Notes under the pieces: model-generated
Seen by the model: the letters and a program-made list of their open reading frames with translations, nothing else
Databases searched by the model: none
Told to the model about the DNA's origin: nothing
Position numbers and translations under genes: made by a program
In this document: positions 1 through 5,278 of the stretch, in pieces
Position numbering within the stretch: position 1 is the stretch's first letter
How the letters are laid out: each line of letters opens with the position of its first letter
Assembly (NCBI GenBank): GCA_017549745.1
Contig: JAFYUA010000140.1
Coordinates: 1-6,313 of the forward strand
Reading direction: 5' to 3'
DNA from: Clostridia bacterium
GTDB lineage: Bacteria > Bacillota > Clostridia > UMGS1810
Length of the DNA stretch: 6,313 bases

Positions 1-695
1 CCCACTTTGTGTCGCGCGATGCAATGGACATTGAGGGCATGGGGCCGTCTATTGTGGCTCAACTGCTTGAAAAAGGGCATATCAGAAACAGTGCCGACAT
101 TTATTATCTTAGCAAAGAAACCATTGCATCAATGGACAAAATGGGCGAAAAAAGTGCCGACAATCTGCTCTCATCAATAGAAAAATCCAAGTCAAATGAC
201 CTCTCAAGGCTCATATATGCCCTCGGCATACGCCACATAGGGCTTGGTGCGGCAAAGCTGCTGTGCAAAAAGCTCAAGGACATCGAAGCCTTTTTCACTG
301 CAAGCTCTGACACTCTCACCTCAATTGACGATATCGGCGAGGTCATGGCAGATAGCGTCATCAGCTATTTTGCCCAGAGCCATGTGCGCGATATAATAGA
401 CCGCTTTAAGGCGGCAGGCGTAAACACGCTATACATTGAAGATGAAGCCGAGGGTAATGCCCTTGATGGCATGACAATAGTGCTCACAGGCACTCTCCCC
501 ACCATGGGGCGCAAAGAGGCAGCCGAGCTCATTGAGAAAAACGGCGGCAAGGTCACAGGCAGTGTGTCCAAAAAAACCTCGCTCGTTGTGGCAGGTGAAG
601 AAGCTGGCAGCAAGCTCGACAAGGCAAATGCGCTCGGCATACCCGTGACCGATGAAGAAGGGCTTTTGAAGCTTATAATGAAGGATTCCTTATGA
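1..695 (+). CDS. ligA: NAD-dependent DNA ligase LigA, C-terminal part (5' truncated by window edge)
   Basis: This is the C-terminal 230 or so residues of the NAD+-dependent DNA ligase, which seals nicks during replication and repair. The reading frame is open to the window edge. The residues HFVSRDAMDIEG at the start match the LigA stretch just after the zinc finger, so the GTG at 9 is an internal valine codon and not a start. Visible parts, in order, are a run of helix-hairpin-helix motifs (GMGPSIVAQLL, KMGEKSADNLL, GIRHIGLGAAKLL, DIGEVMADSVI; about bases 40-390) and a C-terminal BRCT domain (about 462-677, with LDGMTIVLTG, NGGKV and SLVVAG). The adenylation, OB-fold and zinc-finger domains lie upstream of the window. 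The stop codon overlaps the start of the next gene (ATGA, 692-695), which suggests translational coupling. Family identity is very secure from the sequence. Confidence 0.96.
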   Translation, partial: HFVSRDAMDIEGMGPSIVAQLLEKGHIRNSADIYYLSKETIASMDKMGEKSADNLLSSIEKSKSNDLSRLIYALGIRHIGLGAAKLLCKKLKDIEAFFTASSDTLTSIDDIGEVMADSVISYFAQSHVRDIIDRFKAAGVNTLYIEDEAEGNALDGMTIVLTGTLPTMGRKEAAELIEKNGGKVTGSVSKKTSLVVAGEEAGSKLDKANALGIPVTDEEGLLKLIMKDSL

Positions 696-1387
696 ACGAC
701 AAATTTGAAATCAGCGCAATAGCGCACATACACAATGACTACACATCTAAGTTTGGCATACCGCGTCAAAGCGGCATCAGCAAAGGGGTGCTCTCGGAAA
801 TCGTCTTTGACGCTGGGTTCCGCAACCCCGATGCACTGCGCGGCATAGAGGGTTATTCACATCTGTGGCTGATATGGCAGTTTTCAGATTCACTGACCAC
901 CTCGTTTTCGCCCACTGTGCGCCCTCCGCGCCTGGGCGGCAACAAGCGCATGGGTGTGTTTGCCACAAGGTCACCGTTTCGCCCCAATTCATTGGGGCTT
1001 TCGTGTGTGAAGCTTGAAGATGTAGTCAAAACTGCTGACAGGGGCACTGTGCTCATAGTAAGCGGAGCCGACCTCAAAAACGGCACTCCCATCTTTGACA
1101 TCAAGCCCTATCTTGCCTATGCCGACTCGCACCCCGATGCAGTGTGCGGCTTTGCAGATAGGGTGCTCGGCTATAGCCTCAAAGCAGAGATAGAGCCCCA
1201 CCTGCTCGAAAAAATCGCCCCCCAAAAGCGCGATGACATCATTGCCATGCTCGAAAATGACCCGCGCCCGTCATATCATAGGTCAGATGGCAGAGAATAC
1301 GGCTTTAGCTTTGGCGGATATGAAATAAAATTCACTGTGTGTGATGCAATAATCAAGGTAACTGCGGTTATACCCCTTGAAATTTGA
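692..1387 (+). CDS. trmO: TrmO/TsaA-family tRNA (t6A37) N6-methyltransferase
   Basis: The 231-residue product belongs to the TsaA/TrmO (YaeB) family. Characterised members use S-adenosylmethionine to methylate N6-threonylcarbamoyladenosine at position 37 of certain tRNAs reading ACN codons. Family signatures are visible in order: IPRQ at residues 23-26, GYSHLWLIW at 54-62, RPPRLGGNKRMGVFATRSPF at 79-98 followed by RPNSLGLS, and DLKNGTPIFDIKPYLAYADS at 127-146, followed by HPDA. The length is normal (the E. coli protein has about 235 residues). The ATG at 692 overlaps the ligA stop and is preceded by GAAGGA at 680-685 with a 6-base gap, so it is the natural start. Close coupling to ligA suggests co-transcription. 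I see no terminator after this gene. The -35 box of the next gene's promoter lies within its last codons. Family is certain; the exact tRNA substrate in this organism is inferred. Confidence 0.93.
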   Translation: MNDKFEISAIAHIHNDYTSKFGIPRQSGISKGVLSEIVFDAGFRNPDALRGIEGYSHLWLIWQFSDSLTTSFSPTVRPPRLGGNKRMGVFATRSPFRPNSLGLSCVKLEDVVKTADRGTVLIVSGADLKNGTPIFDIKPYLAYADSHPDAVCGFADRVLGYSLKAEIEPHLLEKIAPQKRDDIIAMLENDPRPSYHRSDGREYGFSFGGYEIKFTVCDAIIKVTAVIPLEI

Positions 1388-1405
1388 AAACAAATATAGT
1401 ATAAT
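1377..1405 (+). promoter_or_regulatory. Strong sigma-A-type promoter for the RpiB-family gene
   Basis: TTGAAA (1377-1382) and TATAAT (1400-1405) are separated by exactly 17 bases, a near-perfect housekeeping promoter. The -35 box overlaps the final codons and stop region of trmO. Transcription would start near 1412, giving a leader of roughly 30 bases before the ATG at 1441. The surrounding DNA (1388-1425) is very AT-rich. This promoter implies that the isomerase gene is transcribed independently of ligA-trmO, although read-through remains possible because no terminator separates them. Confidence 0.8.
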
Positions 1406-1440
1406 ATATTTAATTATGAAATAAAGTGAGGTAAATTGTA

Positions 1441-2079
1441 ATGAAAATTGCTTTAATCAATGAAAACAGCCAGGCAGCTAAAAATGCCATTATCGTTGAC
1501 ACTCTCAAAAAAGTGGTAGAACCCCTCGGTCACGAAGTGTTCAACTACGGCATGTACTCTGCCGAAGACGAAGCTCAGCTTACATATGTGCAGATTGGTA
1601 TTCTTGCTTCTGTCCTTCTCAACTCAAAGGCTTGTGACCTTGTTATCACAGGCTGTGGCACAGGCGAAGGCGCTATGCTTGCATGCAACTCTTTCCCTGG
1701 CGTGCTTTGCGGTCATGTTGTAGACCCCACCGACGCTTACCAGTTCACTCAGGTTAACAACGGCAACTGTATTGCTATGCCTTTTGCAAAAGGCTGGGGC
1801 TGGGGTGCTGAATTAAATCTTGGTTATGTGTTTGAAAAGCTCTTTGTTGAAGAATGGGGCGGCGGCTATCCCAAGGAGAGAGCAGTGCCCGAGCAGAGAA
1901 ATGCACGCATCTTAAACGAAGTGAAAAAGGTTACTCACAATGAGCTTACCTACATCCTCAAAAACCTTGACCAGGACCTTGTAAAAGGTGCTCTTGCAGG
2001 CGAAAAATTCCAGGAATACTTCTTTGCAAACTGCAAAGACGATGCTATTGCAGCTTGCGTAAAAGAAATCATAGGTTAA
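1441..2079 (+). CDS. RpiB/LacA/LacB-family sugar-phosphate isomerase, 212-residue DhuI-like subgroup
   Basis: The 212-residue product belongs to the ribose-5-phosphate isomerase B / galactose-6-phosphate isomerase fold family. The conserved phosphate/cysteine loop is present as TGCGTGEGAML (residues 70-80, Cys72 in the position of the RpiB catalytic cysteine). Further landmarks are VDPTDAYQFTQVNNGN (94-109) and PFAKGWGWGAE (114-124). The usual N-terminal SDHAG motif of RpiB is replaced by NENSQAAKN (7-15), and about 60 extra C-terminal residues follow the normal RpiB end. From memory, this pattern fits the longer subgroup that includes streptococcal DhuI, which isomerises 4-deoxy-5-keto-uronate released from glycosaminoglycans or pectin-like sugars. 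The substrate here is inference, and no uronate-pathway gene lies nearby. GAGG at 1428-1431 sits 9 bases before the ATG. The codons (many GCT, CTT, GTT, GGT) are more T-ending than in the neighbours, consistent with high expression. Confidence 0.85.
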   Translation: MKIALINENSQAAKNAIIVDTLKKVVEPLGHEVFNYGMYSAEDEAQLTYVQIGILASVLLNSKACDLVITGCGTGEGAMLACNSFPGVLCGHVVDPTDAYQFTQVNNGNCIAMPFAKGWGWGAELNLGYVFEKLFVEEWGGGYPKERAVPEQRNARILNEVKKVTHNELTYILKNLDQDLVKGALAGEKFQEYFFANCKDDAIAACVKEIIG

Positions 2080-2092
2080 TATCAACCCAACC

Positions 2093-2126
2093 AAAAAGGT
2101 CACATCAATTCGATGTGACCTTTTTT
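2093..2126. terminator. Bidirectional intrinsic terminator between the isomerase gene and the SLH gene
   Basis: A perfect 14-base inverted repeat (AAAAAGGTCACATC at 2093-2106 pairing with 2112-2125) encloses the 5-base loop AATTC. A run of T follows on the plus strand and a complementary A run precedes it, so the hairpin can stop transcription in both directions. It lies 13 bases after the isomerase stop and only 2 bases beyond the stop of the minus-strand SLH gene, so it most likely serves both convergent genes. Confidence 0.92.
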
Positions 2127-2128
2127 AT

Positions 2129-3103
2129 TTATCGTGCGCCCGACGGCGGATATTCCATTATTTCTATTTTCAAAACATCTATAACAGCTTTATCAGAGTT
2201 TTCATACCAAATCTGAGCAAAATATCCGTCTTTGGCAATTGAAAGCGGTATTGTATTATCGCTTATGTACACATATGTGTCTTTATTCACTTTAAAGGTG
2301 ATGTCACCTCCAAGCTTTTTGTCATTAAACTCATACACGCCGTTGCCTATGCCTGTGAAGTTTGTGATTTCAACCAGTCTGCCCTGATATTTGTCGCCAT
2401 TAAAGAGTGGCACGCCCGAGGAAACTGTGGTATTTTCTTTGCTCAAAGGAGCCTCTTTTTTTGAATCGGGGTCAAGCTCGTGGCGTAGTGTTCTATAATC
2501 ATAGCCGTTTTTGCCGTCAAGCACCCGATATTCAACCTGAGCACCGAAGCCCGTCTGCACCATAATGGGCACATCAAGGGCACGCGCTGTCATAACTGCA
2601 ATGTCACCTCTTTTGGCAGGGGCATTTACTGCAAGCTGAAAGCCGTCGGTGATGCCACACCTTGCTGCCGCTGCCACATATCCCGCAGGGAAACCACCCC
2701 TTGCATCCGCTATCGGCTCATAGCCAAGGCTGATGACCAACATCTTAATAAATTCTTCGTTTGTCACAGGGTCATTGGGGCGGAATAAGCCCTTGTCATC
2801 ACCCTCCACCAAACCAAGAGCATGCGCCGCGTCTATCCAGGGCGTTGCCCAGTGACCGGGTGCAATATCGGGGAATGACGAAACCGCATATTCCTGAGGC
2901 TTATGGCAAAGCATTGTGCAGATAATCTTCACCGCTTCGCTGCGCTTGATGCCGTCTTCCAGCCTGAGAGCACCGTCGGGGTCGCCCTCTATTATGCCAT
3001 ATCTTTTGAGGTCGTCAAGCTGATTTTGGGTAGGCTCTGATGCAAAAGCAACCGCACTGCAAACCAAAGCAATAGTCAATATCATACAAAGTATTCTTTT
3101 CAT
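2129..3103 (-). CDS. Exported SLH-domain protein, last gene of the BlaI/M56 operon
   Basis: The 324-residue product begins with a clear signal peptide: MKR, a hydrophobic core to about residue 19, and probable cleavage after AFA at 21. S-layer-homology repeats follow. The first is short and atypical (about 28-66, LKRYGIIEGDPDGALRLED). The second is complete (77-128, FPDIAPGHWATPWIDAAHAL). The third is weak (about 137-181). SLH modules generally anchor exported proteins to secondary cell-wall polymers. Residues 190-324 are a polar, beta-rich region that I do not recognise, with the pieces GRLVEITNFTGIGNGVYEF and DITFKVNKDTYVYISDN. No catalytic motif is visible. The ATG at 3103 has a strong GGGAGG site (3111-3116) with a 7-base gap. 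Only 15 bases separate it from the upstream M56 gene, so it is almost certainly co-transcribed with the repressor and protease. Its role in the envelope is unknown. Confidence 0.88.
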   Translation of the reverse strand: MKRILCMILTIALVCSAVAFASEPTQNQLDDLKRYGIIEGDPDGALRLEDGIKRSEAVKIICTMLCHKPQEYAVSSFPDIAPGHWATPWIDAAHALGLVEGDDKGLFRPNDPVTNEEFIKMLVISLGYEPIADARGGFPAGYVAAAARCGITDGFQLAVNAPAKRGDIAVMTARALDVPIMVQTGFGAQVEYRVLDGKNGYDYRTLRHELDPDSKKEAPLSKENTTVSSGVPLFNGDKYQGRLVEITNFTGIGNGVYEFNDKKLGGDITFKVNKDTYVYISDNTIPLSIAKDGYFAQIWYENSDKAVIDVLKIEIMEYPPSGAR

Positions 3104-3118
3104 AATGTTACCTCCCTA

Positions 3119-4735
3119 TCAATAAATAATATAGTCACTTTCAACCATCCATGTATCACCTGTAGCGCTCGACACAGTTATGTCATAGCTTTTATCGGGG
3201 TCAAATCCGCCAAAGGCATAGATGGTCTCACTGTCGGGCACCATGCCATATCCTGCAATCACCTTGCCGTCTTCCAAAAAGCTGATTTCCACATGGCGCT
3301 CATAATCAGATGGCATATAAAATATAATCTGACCCTTTTCATCACTTCTCACATTTTTGATGTTATCTTTGCTGCCATTTTTATAGGTGAGAGTGCCTGA
3401 AACATATTCATTTTTAAGATTTGCTCCGTCACCTGCGCTCTTGCCTATGCCCGACTGCTCGATTTCGGCAGTGAGCGCCTCCATGGTGAGTCCGTCAAAT
3501 TTCACCTGACCGCTGTATGGATGATACACGCTGAAATCACCCTCATCTTCTTCATAGTCAAAACTGCGTGCTTCGTGTGCAGGGCTTTGTGCTGCACTCT
3601 CATCTGTCACCTCCTGCACGCTCATTTGTGGCTCATGTGCAGGGGCAGTCTGCTCCGTTTGAGCAAATTCGGCATCAGGCTCATTTTCTGAAGTCTCAGC
3701 CTGTGTTTTTGGGATTTCAAAATTCTGCACCTGACGGGTCAGTTCTTTTTTGGCAGGCTTTGACAAATCTATGCTTATCACAGCCGCATCGCTTTCATAT
3801 GCACTGCCAAGCGCAGCTGCGCCAAGGGTTATGCAAAGTGCGAGCATTATGGCGCCCATGATGCCCGAAACACCTGTTTCCCACCATGCTCTCTTGCCAA
3901 CCGAAGCTATGGCGGCAAATCTTTGCTTTATGTTTTTGGCTGATGATGCCATTTGGGTGGAAAGCGGCGCAATTCCCGCGCTTCGCGACACCATAGAAAG
4001 AATGGTGTTCATATATTCCCTGCGCTCACAGTGCGACATGTGTTTTGTGACGCTGGTGTCGCACACAAGCTCACATGACCTGTCCACCTCGCGGCGAAGC
4101 ACATACATAAGCGGATTGAACCAATGCACACAATTTGCAAGCATACAAATCCACTTGAACAAAATATCATAATGCTTTATATGCACATATTCGTGCTTTA
4201 AAATGCAATTTTCAATTTCACTATCCGTCACATCGCATGGTATGAGAATAGTTTTTCTAAACAGTCCCACACTAAGAGGAGCAGTGAGCAGTGATGTGCT
4301 TTTCACACTGATTCCCTTGTATTTTTTCACAAAACGCGAATTTTTGCGCACTGTTATCACAAACAGAAGATACTGCACTATGTGATACACCATGCACGCC
4401 AGCGCACCCATGAGCCATATGATGCAAAGTGCATTCCAAAGCCACTCATCACCCCAACCGTTTTGTGCAAGACCTGGCTGTATCTGGGCATATTGTGCCT
4501 TAAGCGGCGCAAGCTCAGATGGAACATATGATATATTTCCTGCCGCACCTTGGTGAGTGGGCAGCTTTATGCTCAAAGGCACAAGCGACACAAAGAGCAC
4601 TGCATACCATGCAAAATACTGCCATCTGTGCCCAAAAAGCCTTTGAGTCACAGGCTTTGCAAGTAAAAGCAAAGAAGTGAAAATGCCTGCAAGAAGCGAC
4701 ATTATAACAACTGTTTTAAAAATTGATTGCAGCAT
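3119..4735 (-). CDS. BlaR1/MecR1-like M56-family membrane metalloprotease with atypical extracellular domain
   Basis: The 538-residue product is an integral-membrane peptidase of family M56. Hydrophobic segments lie at about residues 8-25, 41-57, 101-128 and 288-311, the four-helix layout of BlaR1. Between helices 3 and 4 is the cytoplasmic zinc protease, with HEYVH (181-185) as the HExxH motif, NPLMYVLRREVDRSCELVCD (207-226) as the following conserved segment with Glu222 a candidate third metal ligand, and TAPLSVGLF (151-159) upstream. After helix 4 comes an acidic Glu/Gln/Ala/Ser-rich linker (about 340-400) and a beta-rich domain (about 400-538). I see no SxxK penicillin-binding motif there, unlike true BlaR1/MecR1 sensors. 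By analogy it senses an outside signal and triggers loss of the BlaI-like repressor encoded just upstream. The ATG at 4735 is preferred over in-frame starts further upstream because GAGGTG (4742-4747) lies 6 bases before it. The signal sensed is unknown. Confidence 0.9.
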   Translation of the reverse strand: MLQSIFKTVVIMSLLAGIFTSLLLLAKPVTQRLFGHRWQYFAWYAVLFVSLVPLSIKLPTHQGAAGNISYVPSELAPLKAQYAQIQPGLAQNGWGDEWLWNALCIIWLMGALACMVYHIVQYLLFVITVRKNSRFVKKYKGISVKSTSLLTAPLSVGLFRKTILIPCDVTDSEIENCILKHEYVHIKHYDILFKWICMLANCVHWFNPLMYVLRREVDRSCELVCDTSVTKHMSHCERREYMNTILSMVSRSAGIAPLSTQMASSAKNIKQRFAAIASVGKRAWWETGVSGIMGAIMLALCITLGAAALGSAYESDAAVISIDLSKPAKKELTRQVQNFEIPKTQAETSENEPDAEFAQTEQTAPAHEPQMSVQEVTDESAAQSPAHEARSFDYEEDEGDFSVYHPYSGQVKFDGLTMEALTAEIEQSGIGKSAGDGANLKNEYVSGTLTYKNGSKDNIKNVRSDEKGQIIFYMPSDYERHVEISFLEDGKVIAGYGMVPDSETIYAFGGFDPDKSYDITVSSATGDTWMVESDYIIY

Positions 4736-4740
4736 ATGCA

Positions 4741-4747
4741 TCACCTC
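4741..4747 (-). promoter_or_regulatory. Ribosome binding site of the M56 gene, overlapping the blaI-like stop codon
   Basis: Read on the minus strand, GAGGTGA overlaps the TGA stop of the repressor gene (4746-4748). It is followed by ATGCAT and then the ATG at 4735. The 6-base gap after GAGGTG points to 4735 as the start. An in-frame ATG at 4741 would lie inside the site itself. The overlap suggests that translation of the protease is coupled to that of the repressor. Confidence 0.7.
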
Positions 4748-5105
4748 ACAGATTGAACATTTGCCTGATTTCCTCAATGTCTTCCCTGCTCATATCCTCC
4801 GATTGGAAAAGCGACACGGCAAGGTCTTTTACAGAGCCGTTGTATAGCTTTTGCACAAAGCTCCGGGTTCGGCTTGTTTTATATTCATCCTCACCAATGC
4901 AAGGTGAATACACAATGGTGCGCCCTTCCTTCACAGAGCTCACGGCGCCTTTGGCTTCCATTCGCAAAAGAAGCGTGCCCACAGTGTTGTATTTCCAATC
5001 AGAGTCAGGCAGGGCTTCGAGCACCTCCTGTATTTTCATTGGTCTTTTTTCCTTCCACAACACCTGCATCACTTCAAGCTCAGCTTCGCTTATATTAGGA
5101 ATCAT
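4746..5105 (-). CDS. BlaI/MecI/CopY-family winged-helix repressor
   Basis: The 119-residue product is a BlaI/MecI-type transcriptional repressor of normal family length. The N-terminal winged helix-turn-helix spans about residues 1-70, with ISEAELEVMQVLWKEKRPM, then KIQEVLEAL, WKYNTVGTLLLRMEAKG (the recognition-helix region) and a wing ending in VYSP. The C-terminal helices (about 72-119, ending SREDIEEIRQMF) would dimerise. In staphylococcal BlaI the induced cleavage is at Asn101-Phe102; the matching position here appears to be Ser98-Leu99, so that cleavage pair is not conserved. The ATG at 5105 is chosen because AAAGGAGAGG (5111-5120) lies 5 bases before it; an in-frame GTG at 5111 overlaps that site. 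It is the first gene of a three-gene operon with an M56 protease, and two TACA-N2-TGTA palindromes upstream suggest autorepression. Family assignment is firm; target genes beyond its own operon are unknown. Confidence 0.93.
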   Translation of the reverse strand: MIPNISEAELEVMQVLWKEKRPMKIQEVLEALPDSDWKYNTVGTLLLRMEAKGAVSSVKEGRTIVYSPCIGEDEYKTSRTRSFVQKLYNGSVKDLAVSLFQSEDMSREDIEEIRQMFNL

Positions 5106-5110
5106 ATGCA

Positions 5111-5120
5111 CCTCTCCTTT
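5111..5120 (-). promoter_or_regulatory. Ribosome binding site of the blaI-like gene
   Basis: On the minus strand AAAGGAGAGG precedes TGCAT and the ATG at 5105. AGGAG (5114-5118) is 8 bases from that ATG, a good spacing. A GTG at 5111 begins within the site and is therefore unlikely to be the start. This choice removes two residues from the longest reading frame. Confidence 0.7.
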
Positions 5121-5124
5121 CTCT

Positions 5125-5134
5125 TACAGATGTA
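5125..5134. promoter_or_regulatory. BlaI-type operator, proximal copy
   Basis: TACAGATGTA fits TACA-N2-TGTA, the dyad recognised by BlaI and MecI. It sits inside a 14-base block, TCTTACAGATGTAG (5122-5135), that recurs with one difference at 5148-5161. Relative to the predicted minus-strand promoter it falls just after the expected transcription start (near 5140), where a bound dimer would block early elongation or open-complex formation. Assignment rests on motif match and on the adjacent blaI-like gene. Confidence 0.75.
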
Positions 5135-5146
5135 GTTTATACATAT

Positions 5147-5175
5147 ATCTTACACATGTAGGAGTAATTTGTCAA
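5147..5175 (-). promoter_or_regulatory. Sigma-A-type promoter of the blaI-M56-SLH operon
   Basis: On the minus strand a perfect TTGACA (5170-5175) is followed after 17 bases by TAAGAT (5147-5152), which matches four of six -10 positions. Expected transcription start is near 5140, leaving a leader of about 35 bases before the ATG at 5105. A perfect -35 paired with a modest -10 and two overlapping operators fits a strongly repressible, inducible promoter. Confidence 0.75.
5151..5160. promoter_or_regulatory. BlaI-type operator, distal copy overlapping the promoter
   Basis: TACACATGTA is a second exact TACA-N2-TGTA dyad, centred 26 bases from the first. It occupies the spacer and overlaps the -10 box of the predicted repressor-operon promoter, so binding would exclude RNA polymerase. 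A weaker half-matching element, TACATATATC (5140-5149), lies between the two dyads. Confidence 0.78.
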
Positions 5176-5181
5176 GAGTTT

Positions 5182-5233
5182 TTAAAATAAAATTTCAAAA
5201 CTTGTATAATTTTTTATATCAAGTCAATACTTA
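5182..5233 (+). promoter_or_regulatory. Candidate spoIIR promoter region (tentative)
   Basis: Two alternatives can be read upstream of spoIIR. TTAAAA (5182-5187) with TATAAT (5205-5210) at a 17-base spacing resembles a sigma-A promoter with a weak -35. GTATA (5204-5208), followed about 16 bases later by CAATACTTA (5225-5233), loosely resembles forespore sigma-F/sigma-G promoters. In Bacillus subtilis spoIIR is transcribed by sigma-F, which favours the second reading, but the GG of a sigma-F -10 is absent. The region is AT-rich, so either match may be chance. Confidence 0.25.
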
Positions 5234-5278
5234 TAGCACAATGAAAATTCAGACATATTTCAAAAGGAGAGATGTCTT

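Noticed and set aside
9..11. GTG at 9 as a possible start of a short BRCT protein
   Set aside because: The frame is open upstream and the residues before it (His-Phe) continue the LigA consensus, so this is an internal valine codon of a truncated ligA.
365..769. Minus-strand frame of 134 codons across the ligA-trmO junction
   Set aside because: It is antisense to two clear genes, and its composition (Ser/Ala/Pro-rich) reflects the complementary strand of ligA.
2269..2280. Perfect 12-base palindrome ACACATATGTGT
   Set aside because: It lies inside the SLH coding region, encodes ordinary residues (YVYIS area), and does not fit TACA-N2-TGTA spacing as a full operator. Probably chance.
3750..4172. 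Open plus-strand frame of 140 codons opposite the M56 gene
   Set aside because: It lies wholly antisense to a well-supported protease gene, has no ribosome binding site context that I can see, and its translation shows no family motif. It is a shadow of the real gene.
3119..5105. Calling the pair authentic blaI-blaR1 (beta-lactam resistance)
   Set aside because: There is no beta-lactamase or penicillin-binding protein gene in the window and no penicillin-sensor motif in the protease. Only family-level names are justified.
4723..5190. Open plus-strand frame of 155 codons opposite the blaI-like gene
   Set aside because: It is antisense to the repressor and runs through its promoter and operators, and the translation is Ser-rich without recognisable motifs. 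It is a shadow frame.
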